Source: an uncultured Burkholderiales bacterium
Lineage (GTDB): Bacteria > Pseudomonadota > Gammaproteobacteria > Burkholderiales > Burkholderiaceae_A
Direction of reading: 5' to 3'
Assembly (NCBI GenBank): GCA_937864175.1
Contig: CALMJH010000017.1
Coordinates: 35,054 to 99,053 of the forward strand
Length of the DNA: 64,000 bases
Positions 1 through 9,589 of the stretch are shown one piece after another. Position 1 is the stretch's first letter. Each line of letters begins with the position of its first letter. The position numbers were made by a program, and so were the translations under genes. The notes beneath the pieces were generated by a model that made no database searches, had not been told where the DNA came from, and saw nothing but the letters and a program-made list of their open reading frames with translations.

Positions 1-1040
1 CCCAGCACCTTCAGGCAGCCTGCCACCACTGCCAGGTTCTGCCAGTTGTGTGGACCCATCCAGTTAACGGAATGGGGCAACTCGATGGCCGCTTCACCCA
101 CCTGAAGAATGGGGGCCTGGTCTGCAAGGCTGGAGTAGCCGGCGGGTGCATCGACCAGCGTCTGGCCGAGGTGTTGCGTACTGGCCTTGGCCGCCTGAAA
201 CAGCCAATGGGCCTGGGCTAGCGCACCGGGCCTCGGCTGAGCCAGAACCACCCCCCGCAGCGTCGGGGATTCAAAGAGCAGGTGCTTGGCCCGGGCATAG
301 CTGTCAAGGTCTCCGTGATAGTCCAGGTGGTCCTGAGAGAAATTGGTGAGGGCTGCCACCTGAATCTCGCAGCCAGTCAGTCGATGGCTCTCCAGGCCAA
401 TGGAGCTCGCCTCCAGAACCACATGGCCGACTCCCTGGGCTCTGAGACTGGCGAGCTGGGCCGCCAGTGCAACAGCCGGCCAGGAGGTCAGCCCAGCGGT
501 CACCAACTCCTGGCTCTGGACACCACCCCCTGCGACCTGACGGTGAATCACCACCCCAAGGGTTCCAATGCTGGCGCTCGGGCCCTTGCAGGCGGCCAGG
601 CACCTGGCCAGGCCATGGGCCACCGTGGACTTGCCGTTGGTCCCAGTAACCGCCAGCAGGCACATCTGCCGGCTAGGATGGCCATAGAAGGCATGGGCCA
701 GACAGCCCCTTCGCTGCGTCAAATCCGGCAAGTCAACGAGCCTCGGGACCCAGCCCTGGCCCTCGGCTGCCAACCAGGCTTCGGCAGCTGCTCGATCTGC
801 TGAATCCACCACAAGACGCTGGCATTGGCGACTGCGGGCCATCTCTAGAAGAGACGTCAGGCTCGTCCGGCGACTCGGGCAGAGACAGAGCCAGTCCAAG
901 GGTCCCGCCTGCGCCACGACATCCACCAGTTGGCTGTTGGGGCTGTCTTGCAAGAGCTGGTGGGCGAGCGTCTCGGAGGCCTGGTCAAGCGTCGTCATCG
1001 GATGAAGGGCGCCGTTCGTGAGGCTGGTGATGGCCGGCAT
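1..1040 (-). CDS. murE: UDP-N-acetylmuramoyl-tripeptide synthetase MurE, partial (C-terminus beyond left edge)
   Basis: Manual minus-strand translation: MPAITSLTNGALHPMTTLDQ..., GTNGKSTVAHGLAR P-loop, TNFSQDHLDYHG and HNWQNL motifs; ATGA overlap with ftsI stop. Confidence 0.9.
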   Translation of the reverse strand, partial: MPAITSLTNGALHPMTTLDQASETLAHQLLQDSPNSQLVDVVAQAGPLDWLCLCPSRRTSLTSLLEMARSRQCQRLVVDSADRAAAEAWLAAEGQGWVPRLVDLPDLTQRRGCLAHAFYGHPSRQMCLLAVTGTNGKSTVAHGLARCLAACKGPSASIGTLGVVIHRQVAGGGVQSQELVTAGLTSWPAVALAAQLASLRAQGVGHVVLEASSIGLESHRLTGCEIQVAALTNFSQDHLDYHGDLDSYARAKHLLFESPTLRGVVLAQPRPGALAQAHWLFQAAKASTQHLGQTLVDAPAGYSSLADQAPILQVGEAAIELPHSVNWMGPHNWQNLAVVAGCLKVL

Positions 1041-2788
1041 CAGGTTCCCTCCCCGACTGCAGTGGTCGTGGGCACGATGCGTATTCTTGGGTCAGGCGAC
1101 ATCTGAAGACGACGCAGACTCTCGGCCGCAATCTGCGCAAAGACCGGTGCGGCCACATCTCCGCCATAGTGCTTTCCGGCACTGGGCTCATCGACCATCA
1201 CCGCAATGACATACCGAGGTGCATCAGCCGGCACAAATCCAACGAAGGAGGAGATGTAACGCGACTTGCTGTAGCCCCCGGCCTCAGGCTTGTGGGCGGT
1301 ACCCGTCTTGCCTGCCACCTTGAAGCCGGGAATACGGGCCTTGGGTGCGGTTCCCCCTGGCCCAGTCGCCAACTCCAACATCTGCCGGATCTGACCTGCC
1401 GTCTGCGGACTGTAGATGGGCTCGCCAACCACCGGTCCCTCGACCGGTCGAAGACTCAGGTTCACCAGGTCTCCTTGTCGCGCAAAGACTGTGTAGGCCC
1501 TTGCCACCTGGACCAAGGACACAGCAATGCCGTGGCCGTAGGAGATTGTCGCCTTGTCGATGGGCACCCAGGACTGCCAGGGCCGAAGGCGGCCCCCCAC
1601 AGCGCCGGGCAGACTCAGCGGTGGGGCAGAGCCCAATCCCAGCGAGCGGTAGCGATCGAAAATCAGCTCAGACGGCAGATCAAGGGCGATCTTTGCCGTG
1701 CCAATGTTGCTCGACTTCTGCAAGACCTCCGTGACCGTCAAGAGGCCATGGGCATGGGCATCCCGAATGGTTCTTCCACTCACGGTCATGGAGCCGGGAG
1801 CCGTCTGAATGGTGGTTGTGGGACGTATGGCGCCGGTGTCCAGGGCGGCTGCGATTACAAATGGCTTGAGGGTTGAACCAGGCTCAAAGCTGTCAGCCAC
1901 CGCACGGTTACGAACTCGATTCGGATCGAGACGCGTCCGGAGGTTTGGGTTAAAGGTCGGTGCATTGGCCATGGCCAGAATCTCGCCCGTCCGGGAATCG
2001 ACCATGACCGCCGCAGCACCCTTGGCCTTGTGGGTCTGGAGTGCCTGCGCAACCGCCATGTGCGCAATGGCCTGAAGGTTGGCATCGAGCGAGAGCCGCA
2101 GGTCCTCTCCAGGGCTGGCCGCCTGGGCCTGCCGCTGACCAAAGACCTCGTTGCGGCGATCGACCAGAACCCGCTCAACCCCGGGGCGGCCCCGAAGTGC
2201 CGAATCGAAGGTTCGCTCAATCCCCTCCTGCCCACGCTCGTCGAGGTCAGTCAGGCCAACCAGATTCGAAAAGGTCTCCCCCAACGGATAGTGGCGATGA
2301 AACTCCTGCTCGATCTCGAGGCCCGGCATCTTCAGGGCGACGATGCGGTCGGTGAGGTCAAGGCTGATACCCCCGGAGACATAGAAGAACCGCTTGGCGG
2401 TGAGGATTTTTTTCTTCAGGTCTGCGGGAGACTGGCCGAGAAGCTTGGCCAGTTCACCAAATTTTGGGTGATCGAGTCGGAACCGACTCGGCACAATGCC
2501 CAGTCGATTCTCAGGAATGCTCACCGCGATGACCGATCCGTTGCGATCCAGCAGACGGCCCCGGGCGGCCGGCAACTCCCGAATTCGCTCATACCGGTTC
2601 TCGGCGCGTTTTTGCCATTGCTCGACGTGAACGTGCTGCAGAATGAAGGCACGGACCAAGACGGCCAGCAATGCCAACATGAGGCAGAGCATGACGAATT
2701 TGGAGCGGCCGGCGGTGGCCCGCCAAGTAAGAATCTGTCCGGCTTTTACAGGGGAGCCGCCAAGGGCCTGGGAGCGGGCTGCCGTCAT
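1040..2788 (-). CDS. ftsI: Peptidoglycan D,D-transpeptidase FtsI (PBP3)
   Basis: 582 aa ORF; FEPGSTLKPF, KSSNIGTAKIAL and KTGTAHK transpeptidase motifs; dcw context. Confidence 0.95.
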   Translation of the reverse strand: MTAARSQALGGSPVKAGQILTWRATAGRSKFVMLCLMLALLAVLVRAFILQHVHVEQWQKRAENRYERIRELPAARGRLLDRNGSVIAVSIPENRLGIVPSRFRLDHPKFGELAKLLGQSPADLKKKILTAKRFFYVSGGISLDLTDRIVALKMPGLEIEQEFHRHYPLGETFSNLVGLTDLDERGQEGIERTFDSALRGRPGVERVLVDRRNEVFGQRQAQAASPGEDLRLSLDANLQAIAHMAVAQALQTHKAKGAAAVMVDSRTGEILAMANAPTFNPNLRTRLDPNRVRNRAVADSFEPGSTLKPFVIAAALDTGAIRPTTTIQTAPGSMTVSGRTIRDAHAHGLLTVTEVLQKSSNIGTAKIALDLPSELIFDRYRSLGLGSAPPLSLPGAVGGRLRPWQSWVPIDKATISYGHGIAVSLVQVARAYTVFARQGDLVNLSLRPVEGPVVGEPIYSPQTAGQIRQMLELATGPGGTAPKARIPGFKVAGKTGTAHKPEAGGYSKSRYISSFVGFVPADAPRYVIAVMVDEPSAGKHYGGDVAAPVFAQIAAESLRRLQMSPDPRIRIVPTTTAVGEGT

Positions 2789-3054
2789 GGCTGACCCTCT
2801 GCCCTGTAGACCAGGGTCTGGCTCGGGGAGATGGGTGCGAGTCCAAGCCGAGACTTCACCAGGCCATCTAGGCGCGAGGGCGCCCCAAGGCTGGTCAGGT
2901 CCACTCGAAGTGTCTCGATGTCAGAGGCGAGCTTCTGACTCTGCCGCTCTGCACGCTCGATCTGCGCAAAGAGTCGTCGCTCGTGGTAGCGGGCATTGAC
3001 CAGGGCCAGCGCAGAAATCACCAGGACCAGCGCCAGAACCCAGGTGCGCTTCAT
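2785..3054 (-). CDS. ftsL: Cell division protein FtsL
   Basis: Internal start MKRTWVLALVLVISALALVNARYHERRLFAQIERAERQ; single TM plus coiled coil, between rsmH and ftsI. Confidence 0.85.
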   Translation of the reverse strand: MKRTWVLALVLVISALALVNARYHERRLFAQIERAERQSQKLASDIETLRVDLTSLGAPSRLDGLVKSRLGLAPISPSQTLVYRAEGQP

Positions 3055-4076
3055 GACTGGGCCTCCGCTGGGCTGCTTGGTCCGCCAAGTCGCTCCGCCA
3101 CTCGCAAGACCGCACTGCGGGCCCGAGGATTCTCGAGACTGGCCGGCCGGCTCGGCTTGATCTTCGCAAGTTCGCGCCAGACCGGTGGAGCTGTCCTTGG
3201 TCCGGCTGAAGCGGCCGCTGCCAAGAGGGCCCACTGGCCGCGGCCCATGCCACGGGGACGGCTGGGTGAGGACTCCCCGGCTTGTCGAAAGGCCTGCTTG
3301 ACCCGCCGATCTTCGAGGGAGTGAAAACTGATAATGCCAATCCGACCACCTGGTGTTAGGAGGCCAGGCGCCGCCTCCAGGAGGGCGTCCAGCTCACCGA
3401 CTTCTTGGTTGATACGAATCCGTATAGCCTGAAAGGTCCGCGTTGCCGGGTGCTGACCCGCATCTGCGGACGACCGGCGACGGACGGTCTTGGCCACCAA
3501 TTCCGCCAGCTGGCTGGTCCGCACCAGGGGGTCGGCCTGGCCGTCGGCTGCCTGCTGGCAGCGAGACACAATCGCCCGCGCAATCGGGCCAGCATTCCGT
3601 TCGTCGCCATAGTCTCGAATGACCTCCTCAAGTTCTTCAGCCCCAACCTGTGCCAACCATTGGGCTGCTGTTGGTCCAACCGTGGGATCCATGCGCATGT
3701 CCAGGGGACCATCCCGCATGAAGCTAAACCCCCGATCAGCCTGATCAATCTGGGGGGACGACACGCCAAGATCAGCCAGCAGGCCGGTCACCGATCGAAT
3801 GCCGCGATCGGCCAGAACAGACCTGACCGAGGAGAAGGCCGCCCGGTGAAACTCAAAGCGAGGGTCTTGGAATCGGCGGGCACTCTGGGCCGCCTCTGGA
3901 TCTCGATCTAGGGCCAGAAGACGGCCCTCTGGTGCAAGCCGAGACAACAGGGCCAGGCTGTGTCCGCCGCGGCCAAAGGTCAGGTCCACGTAGACTCCGC
4001 GTGGATCGGTGACCAAGGCATCAATGGCCTCATCTCTTAGGACGGTGATGTGAGCAGGATCGAGGTCGGCCAACAA
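3051..4076 (-). CDS. rsmH: 16S rRNA (cytosine(1402)-N4)-methyltransferase RsmH
   Basis: DLTFGRGGHS, LLADLGVSSPQIDQADRGFSF and IISFHSLEDRRVKQAF motifs. Confidence 0.96.
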   Translation of the reverse strand: MLADLDPAHITVLRDEAIDALVTDPRGVYVDLTFGRGGHSLALLSRLAPEGRLLALDRDPEAAQSARRFQDPRFEFHRAAFSSVRSVLADRGIRSVTGLLADLGVSSPQIDQADRGFSFMRDGPLDMRMDPTVGPTAAQWLAQVGAEELEEVIRDYGDERNAGPIARAIVSRCQQAADGQADPLVRTSQLAELVAKTVRRRSSADAGQHPATRTFQAIRIRINQEVGELDALLEAAPGLLTPGGRIGIISFHSLEDRRVKQAFRQAGESSPSRPRGMGRGQWALLAAAASAGPRTAPPVWRELAKIKPSRPASLENPRARSAVLRVAERLGGPSSPAEAQS

Positions 4077-4532
4077 TCACACCGACCCTCTCATCTTGCG
4101 CGCGCGAACTTGCTCTTTGTGCGCGGCCAGTCGTCCTGCATCCCAGATTTCAAAGTGATCCCCAACCCCCAAGAGCATGACCTCACGGGCAATGCCCGCG
4201 CCTTCTCGCAGGACCGGGTTAATCAGAACCCGGCCGGCCGTGTCGATCTCTGGGGTATCACTGAGGCCCAGCCAGAAGCGCCGACGCTCATCGGCAGACT
4301 CGTCGGCTGAGAAGCGCCCGACCTTTGCAAACCACTGGTCATAGGGCATCAGAAGCAGGCAGCCATCGTCACTCTCAATCAAGGCCAGCTGACCCGCCGA
4401 GGCCTTTGCCAGCAGATCTCGATAGCGCGCAGGCAGCGTCATGCGACCCTTTGCATCGAGATTCAGTGCGGAAATACCGGCGTACATGTCTTGGTTGAGT
4501 CCTCTGGCTGTGGTGGAGACGGTCTTGGGCAT
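4077..4532 (-). CDS. mraZ: Transcriptional regulator MraZ
   Basis: LDAKGRMTLPARYR and DTAGRVLINPVLRE motifs; first gene of dcw cluster. Confidence 0.96.
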   Translation of the reverse strand: MPKTVSTTARGLNQDMYAGISALNLDAKGRMTLPARYRDLLAKASAGQLALIESDDGCLLLMPYDQWFAKVGRFSADESADERRRFWLGLSDTPEIDTAGRVLINPVLREGAGIAREVMLLGVGDHFEIWDAGRLAAHKEQVRARKMRGSV

Positions 4533-4551
4533 GGATCAGCGAAGAAGGCCA

Positions 4552-4591
4552 TAAACCCACTTTTCTCCACTTTTTCACACCTTTTCCCACT
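4552..4591 (-). promoter_or_regulatory. MraZ-box array (four 10-bp tandem repeats)
   Basis: Minus strand AGTGGGAAAA GGTGTGAAAA AGTGGAGAAA AGTGGGTTTA just upstream of mraZ. Confidence 0.88.
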
Positions 4592-4617
4592 TTAAGAAAA
4601 AGACTCTCGAAGGTCAA
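4589..4617 (-). promoter_or_regulatory. Candidate sigma70 promoter of mraZ/dcw
   Basis: Minus strand TTGACC-N17-TAAAGT, -10 abutting the MraZ-box array. Confidence 0.65.
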
Positions 4618-4774
4618 GCCAAAATCTGGGCTTTTTTCTTTTGTAAACAAGCACTTAGAGTGGTTTTTCGAGAGCAGACGCGGAAAATAAACCACACAAA
4701 ATCAATGGGGTAGAAAGCACAAAGTAAAGTGATTTCTAAAGATGGGAGACGCCAGTCTGGCGGAACTGAAAAAT

Positions 4775-5140
4775 GGAAGTGGGCCTGTAGGCCGGATTCT
4801 GTTACGGGACTGGGCAGGCCCAGTCCTATGGCGACCATCCATCTAGGCCCGTCATTGCTGACGAGCTCAAGCCACCTACCCGCGCGCATCGGGCGGGACA
4901 CCCCTTCAAGGACAAGCCTCTCGCGCGCCTACTTGGTGTTGCTCCGGGTGGAGGTTACCGCGTTTCACATCCTCGACCATGCCCTTGGCCGGTCGATTAC
5001 TCGTCTCTGTGGCCCTGTTCCTCGCCTTGGGTGAACCAATGGTCCACTTGCTGCGTACGGCCGTTAGCCGTCACCCCTCCCTGTGGAGTCCGGACCTTCC
5101 TCTCCCGGCTGAGCCGGCAGCGGCCGCCCAGCCCACTTCC
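4775..5140 (-). ncRNA. rnpB: RNase P RNA, bacterial class A
   Basis: Minus strand GGAGAGGAAGGTCCGGACTCCACAGGG ... AACAGAATCCGGCCTACAGG; P1 helix GGAAGTGGGC/GCCCACTTCC defines both ends. Confidence 0.95.
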
Positions 5141-5153
5141 AGGACAGACTATA
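5141..5153 (-). promoter_or_regulatory. Candidate -10 region of rnpB
   Basis: Minus strand TATAGT followed by 7 nt then the P1 5' G; -35 weak. Confidence 0.55.
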
Positions 5154-5205
5154 GGGCCAAAGTGATTCCACCGCAGCACAGAGTCGTCGTGACTGCGGCC
5201 GGGAC

Positions 5206-6021
5206 CTAGCCTCTGGGGGGCGGTCGAAAAATTCGCCGGTCAGCATAGAAGTCGTCGTGGTCATTGCCCAGCGTCCAATCGGGCAGGCCACAGAGGGGCA
5301 TCGGATAAAAACGGCCTGGACTCTGGTCGCCGAGGCCCGATGCCTGGCCGCGCAGGGCTCTGCAGGCAGTCTGGTCCACCAACTCCCAGGCTGCCATGTG
5401 AATAGAGAGGGGAGATGGAGTTGACCACTCCAGAAGCCAGACATGGCCAGTGGTGCCGGCATAGAGAGACTCTGCCTTCTCAAGTAGGGCATGTCCGATT
5501 GGCCAGACAGACCATGCCCCAGTCAGCCAACGCTGACGGTGCGTGCGCAACAACCAGGCCCAGTCGTGCTGGGCCCATGGCCCTGCCAGGTCATCGACCG
5601 AGTCGACCATGACCAGCAGGCCATTCTCATCAAGTACCGTCGCCCAATCTCGAAACCGCCCTCGTCGGTTGGTCTGATGGCCCTGTTGGGCAATGACCTC
5701 GGCCTGGCCTGCATTGAGGCTAGCCTTCAGTCCCGGGAGGTGCAGCCAGATCAGTGCATTGAAACGGTCATGCAGATTGTCCCGAGTCGGCAGGCATCCC
5801 GTCTGGGCAATGAAGGACTCATAGGCCTGGTCGGAGGGCTTCTCGCCGTGCTCCACCATGACCAGCGGATGCCCGTTCCCGGAGCGCAGCCCGCGTCGCT
5901 TGGCGGCCGCATTGAACCAAGTGATGAGATCGGTCAGGGGTGCCCGAAGGCAGGTCTCAACAGCCTTGGGATCAAAGGCCGAGAGCCAGGGTCTTGAGGC
6001 GGCTAGTTGGCCAACGCCCAA
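5206..6021 (-). CDS. DUF3025 domain-containing protein
   Basis: 271 aa ORF resembling DUF3025 family (PLTDLITWFN, HDRFNALIWLHLP, DENGLLVM...DWAWLL). Confidence 0.75.
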   Translation of the reverse strand: MGVGQLAASRPWLSAFDPKAVETCLRAPLTDLITWFNAAAKRRGLRSGNGHPLVMVEHGEKPSDQAYESFIAQTGCLPTRDNLHDRFNALIWLHLPGLKASLNAGQAEVIAQQGHQTNRRGRFRDWATVLDENGLLVMVDSVDDLAGPWAQHDWAWLLRTHRQRWLTGAWSVWPIGHALLEKAESLYAGTTGHVWLLEWSTPSPLSIHMAAWELVDQTACRALRGQASGLGDQSPGRFYPMPLCGLPDWTLGNDHDDFYADRRIFRPPPRG

Positions 6022-7046
6022 TCGAGTCTCTGGCCTGCCGCCAGTGGAACAATGGTCTGGCCGCCATTCCCAAAGGGGAGACTCTCTGCAATGGTCTGCG
6101 CCGACCGAACGAGTCGAATAGTCTCCGAGGAGGACTCCAGGCCGTAGAAGGCCGCGCCATGGTGACTCGCGAATCCCGCGAGACGATCAAGTCGGCCAAC
6201 CGACTCAAAGGCCTGGGCATAGAGGGCCAGGGCATCGGGCGCGCTGAAACATCCTGCGCATCCGCAATCCATCTCCTTGGTGTTTCGGGCGTGTGGGGCG
6301 GAGTCTGTTCCTAGAAAAAACCGCGGACTGCCGCTGGTGGCGGCCTCAAGCAGAGCGAGCCGGTGTGACTCGCGCTTGAGCACGGGTAGGCAGTAGTAGT
6401 GTGGTCGCAGCCCACCCTGAAAGAGACTGTTTCGATTGAAGAGAAGATGCTGTGGGGTGATGGTGGCACCAATCGGCTCCTGGGCCTGACGCACATAATC
6501 GGCGGCCTGGCTGGTGGTGATGTGCTCGAAGACCACCCGAAGGCCCGGGAAACGCTGCCGCAATGGAATTAGGACTCGGTCAATGAAAAAAGCCTCACGG
6601 TCAAAGACATCTACCTGGGGGTCGGTGACCTCGCCATGGACGCACAAGACCACCCCCTGTTTTTCCATCTCAGCCAAGGCCGCCTCGCAGCGACGAAGAT
6701 CTGTCACGCCACTCTCCGAATTCGTGGTGGCTCCTGCAGGGTAGAGCTTGAAGGCCAGAATGTCCTCTGACTGGGCCGCTGCCCTGACTTCGTCGGCCGA
6801 GGTCTGATCGGTGAGGTAGAGCGTCATGTAAGGCTTGAAAGAGGCTGACGCGGGGCCAAGGGCTGCCAGAATCCGACTCCGATAAGCCAGGGCCATCTGG
6901 ACTGAGACCACCGGTGGCTTCAGATTGGGCATCACCAGTGCGCGGCCAAACTGCCGCGCAGAGTAGCCCACCACACTGGCCATGTCTGCTCCATCTCGGA
7001 GATGGAGGTGCCAGTCGTCTGGTCTGGGCAGAACACATTCATTCAC
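6003..7046 (-). CDS. pyrC: Dihydroorotase
   Basis: RPDDWHLHLRDG, MPNLKPPV, FKLYPAGATTNSE, FLGTDSAPH motifs; GTG start. Confidence 0.96.
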   Translation of the reverse strand: MNECVLPRPDDWHLHLRDGADMASVVGYSARQFGRALVMPNLKPPVVSVQMALAYRSRILAALGPASASFKPYMTLYLTDQTSADEVRAAAQSEDILAFKLYPAGATTNSESGVTDLRRCEAALAEMEKQGVVLCVHGEVTDPQVDVFDREAFFIDRVLIPLRQRFPGLRVVFEHITTSQAADYVRQAQEPIGATITPQHLLFNRNSLFQGGLRPHYYCLPVLKRESHRLALLEAATSGSPRFFLGTDSAPHARNTKEMDCGCAGCFSAPDALALYAQAFESVGRLDRLAGFASHHGAAFYGLESSSETIRLVRSAQTIAESLPFGNGGQTIVPLAAGQRLDWALAN

Positions 7047-7066
7047 GTCGGGATCTCCGCAAGGGT

Positions 7067-7097
7067 CTCAAGGCCCGCATCGGGGCGGGCTCTTGAG
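7067..7097 (-). other. Inverted repeat / hairpin in ttuD-pyrC intergenic region
   Basis: CTCAAG-GCCCGC...GCGGGC-t-CTTGAG, 12 bp stem with one bulge, no U-tract. Confidence 0.6.
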
Positions 7098-7098
7098 C

Positions 7099-8442
7099 CT
7101 ATAGTACGAGAATCGCTCGATAGTCGTTCACGTTGGTGCGGGTTGGTCCGGTCACAACCGAGAGTCCGAGCGGCTCGAAAATCGAGAGCGCATCATTGGC
7201 ATGGAGTGCCCTCTGTGGGTTCAGGCCCAGGGCCCTTGCCTGGGCAAGGGTCGTGGGCGTGAGCAAGGCGCCGGCTGCCTCACTGGCGCCGTCAATGCCA
7301 TCGGTATCAGCAGCCACACCGTAGACCTGCGAGCCCACTGCCAACGCCTCAAGGGCCAAGGCCATGGACAAGAGGTATTCGGTGCAACGTCCTCCGCGGC
7401 CAGCCCCCCGGACCGTGACCGTGCATTCACCGCCGGAAATCAAGGCAATCGGTCGTGAAAATCCCTCAGCCCGGTCTTGGGCGATTTCACGAACCCAAGA
7501 GGCCAAGCCCGTAGCAACGTCGCGGGCTTCACCCGTAACAGAGTCTCCAAGAACAATGGGCCGAACCCCTGCTTCTGCAAAGACCGCTGCGGCTGCTCGA
7601 AGGCTCTGCTGGGCGGTGGCGACCAGTCGAGTCGTGACATGGGAGAGCCTCGGATCTCCTGGCTTTGGTGTCTCCTCCAGCTGGCCATCGAGGCCGGCCC
7701 GAAGGTGGGCCCGAATGGCGGCCGGCGGCTCAACCTCCCAGCGGTCTAAGACATCCAGAGCATCGCGATAGGTGGATGGGTCGGCGCTGCAGGGGCCCGA
7801 GGCAATGGCCGAGGGGTCGTCTCCCACCACATCGGAGATGACCAGTGCAGTGACCGGTGCGCGACTCGCCAGGGCCAGGCGGCCCCCCTGAATTCTTGAG
7901 AGGTGTTTTCGCACGACATTCATGTCGGTGATGGGCGCGCCAGACCGAAGAAGATCGGCGGTGAGCCGTTTGAGGTCAGCCATGCTCACCGATTCAACCG
8001 GCAACGAGAGCAGGCTTGAGCCACCACCGGAGACCAAGACAATGAGTTGGTCATCGGGCCCGAGCCTGCCGACCTGCTCAAAAATAGAGGCAGCGGCCTT
8101 CTCACCGGCCTGGTCTGGAACCGGATGGCCCGCCTCGATACACGCGATTCGAGACAGTGGAAGGCCGTGGGCATATCGGGTGATCACAAGGCCAGACAAT
8201 GGCTTGTCCTGTGGCCAGGCGGCCTCCACCGCAGCAGCCATGCTCGCGGCAGCCTTGCCCGCCCCCACGACCAGGGTGCGGCCAGTCGGTGGCGAAGGCA
8301 GCGCATTTGAGAGCAGTTGCAGGGGGTCTGCTGCGGCGATCGCTGACTGAAAGCTCTGACGCAGCAGGGTCAGCCAGTCAGACTGGTCCCGCTGTGACTC
8401 GTCTACCTGGGGCCCGGGCCTGGAGGAGGTCTCGGTGCTCAT
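7099..8442 (-). CDS. ttuD: Glycerate 2-kinase / hydroxypyruvate reductase-like MOFRL family protein (TtuD-like)
   Basis: VGAGKAAASMAAAVE, VLVSGGGSSLL, GPCSADPSTYRDAL, ISGGECTVTVRG...GRCTEYLLSMA, AADTDGIDG motifs. Confidence 0.88.
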   Translation of the reverse strand: MSTETSSRPGPQVDESQRDQSDWLTLLRQSFQSAIAAADPLQLLSNALPSPPTGRTLVVGAGKAAASMAAAVEAAWPQDKPLSGLVITRYAHGLPLSRIACIEAGHPVPDQAGEKAAASIFEQVGRLGPDDQLIVLVSGGGSSLLSLPVESVSMADLKRLTADLLRSGAPITDMNVVRKHLSRIQGGRLALASRAPVTALVISDVVGDDPSAIASGPCSADPSTYRDALDVLDRWEVEPPAAIRAHLRAGLDGQLEETPKPGDPRLSHVTTRLVATAQQSLRAAAAVFAEAGVRPIVLGDSVTGEARDVATGLASWVREIAQDRAEGFSRPIALISGGECTVTVRGAGRGGRCTEYLLSMALALEALAVGSQVYGVAADTDGIDGASEAAGALLTPTTLAQARALGLNPQRALHANDALSIFEPLGLSVVTGPTRTNVNDYRAILVL

Positions 8443-9509
8443 GCGGTCGCGACCGCCTCGGCAATGGCGCGACCAACGTCAAGAGTCCCCGCAGTCCCGC
8501 CGAGATCGCGGGTCTTGGGCCCCTCGCGCAGCACGAGTTCAATGGCACGGAGAATGGCATCGTGCGCCTCTGGGTGACCAAGGAAGTCCAGCATCATTGC
8601 CCCAGACCAGATCTGACCAATGGGATTGGCAATGCCCTTTCCAGCAATATCCGGCGCGGACCCATGGACGGGCTCAAACAATGAGGGAAAGTTGCGCTCG
8701 GGATTGAGATTGCCGGAGGGCGCAATGCCGATCGTGCCCGTGCAGGCTGGACCCAGGTCCGAGAGAATATCACCGAAGAGATTGCTCGCGACCACCACGT
8801 CAAACCAGTCGGGGTGTTGAACGAAGTGGGCGGTCAGGATGTCGATGTGGAATTTGTCGGTCCGGACCTCGGGGTAGTGTTTGGCCATCTCCTCAACCCG
8901 CTGGTCCCACCAGGGCATGGTGATGGCGATACCGTTGCTCTTGGTGGCCGAGGTGAGGTGTTTTTTGGGGCGCTTGTTGGCCAGCTCGTAGGCAAATCGC
9001 AAGACGCGATCGGTCCCGTGGCGGGTCATGACCGTCTCCTGAATGACCACCTCTCGATCCGTGCCTCCAAACATCACGCCACCGACAGAGGAATACTCGC
9101 CCTCGGTATTCTCCCGAACCACATAGAAATCGATGTCGCCAGGCTCCCGCCCCGCCAAGGGAGATCGAACGCCCGGCATAAGCCGGACAGGGCGCAGGTT
9201 GACGTACTGGTCAAACTCCCGACGAAACTTCAGCAGTGACCCCCAGAGGGAGACATGATCGGGGACGGTCGCCGGCCACCCGACCGCACCATAAAAGAGT
9301 GCGTCATAGCCCCCGATCTGGTCCTTCCAGTCTGGTGGCAGCATGTCGCCATGCTTGAGGTAGTAGTCGCAGGAGGCAAAGTCAAAGTGGTCGAAAGCCA
9401 ACACCAGATTAAACCGGCGGGCCACGGCCTCCAGAACTCGGATGCCTTCGGGCATGACCTCTCGGCCAATGCCGTCCCCAGGAATGGCAGCAATTCGAAT
9501 GCGTGACAT
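8439..9509 (-). CDS. ttuC: Tartrate dehydrogenase/decarboxylase or D-malate dehydrogenase (IDH/IMDH family)
   Basis: IPGDGIGREVMPEG, RENTEGEYSSVGG, NLFGDILSDL, EPVHGSAPDIAGKGIANP motifs; overlaps ttuD. Confidence 0.85.
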   Translation of the reverse strand: MSRIRIAAIPGDGIGREVMPEGIRVLEAVARRFNLVLAFDHFDFASCDYYLKHGDMLPPDWKDQIGGYDALFYGAVGWPATVPDHVSLWGSLLKFRREFDQYVNLRPVRLMPGVRSPLAGREPGDIDFYVVRENTEGEYSSVGGVMFGGTDREVVIQETVMTRHGTDRVLRFAYELANKRPKKHLTSATKSNGIAITMPWWDQRVEEMAKHYPEVRTDKFHIDILTAHFVQHPDWFDVVVASNLFGDILSDLGPACTGTIGIAPSGNLNPERNFPSLFEPVHGSAPDIAGKGIANPIGQIWSGAMMLDFLGHPEAHDAILRAIELVLREGPKTRDLGGTAGTLDVGRAIAEAVATA

Positions 9510-9589
9510 GACGTTCCTTTCTAACGACCAGTTTTCAATGGAGGATGGTTGGTGTCGAGACCGAGGCCCTGCCCGAGCCGACCATCGAG

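Noticed and set aside
4603-4675. CTCTCGAA/TTCGAGAG inverted repeat between rnpB and mraZ
   Set aside because: Short arms separated by about 60 nt; no supporting structure or known operator.
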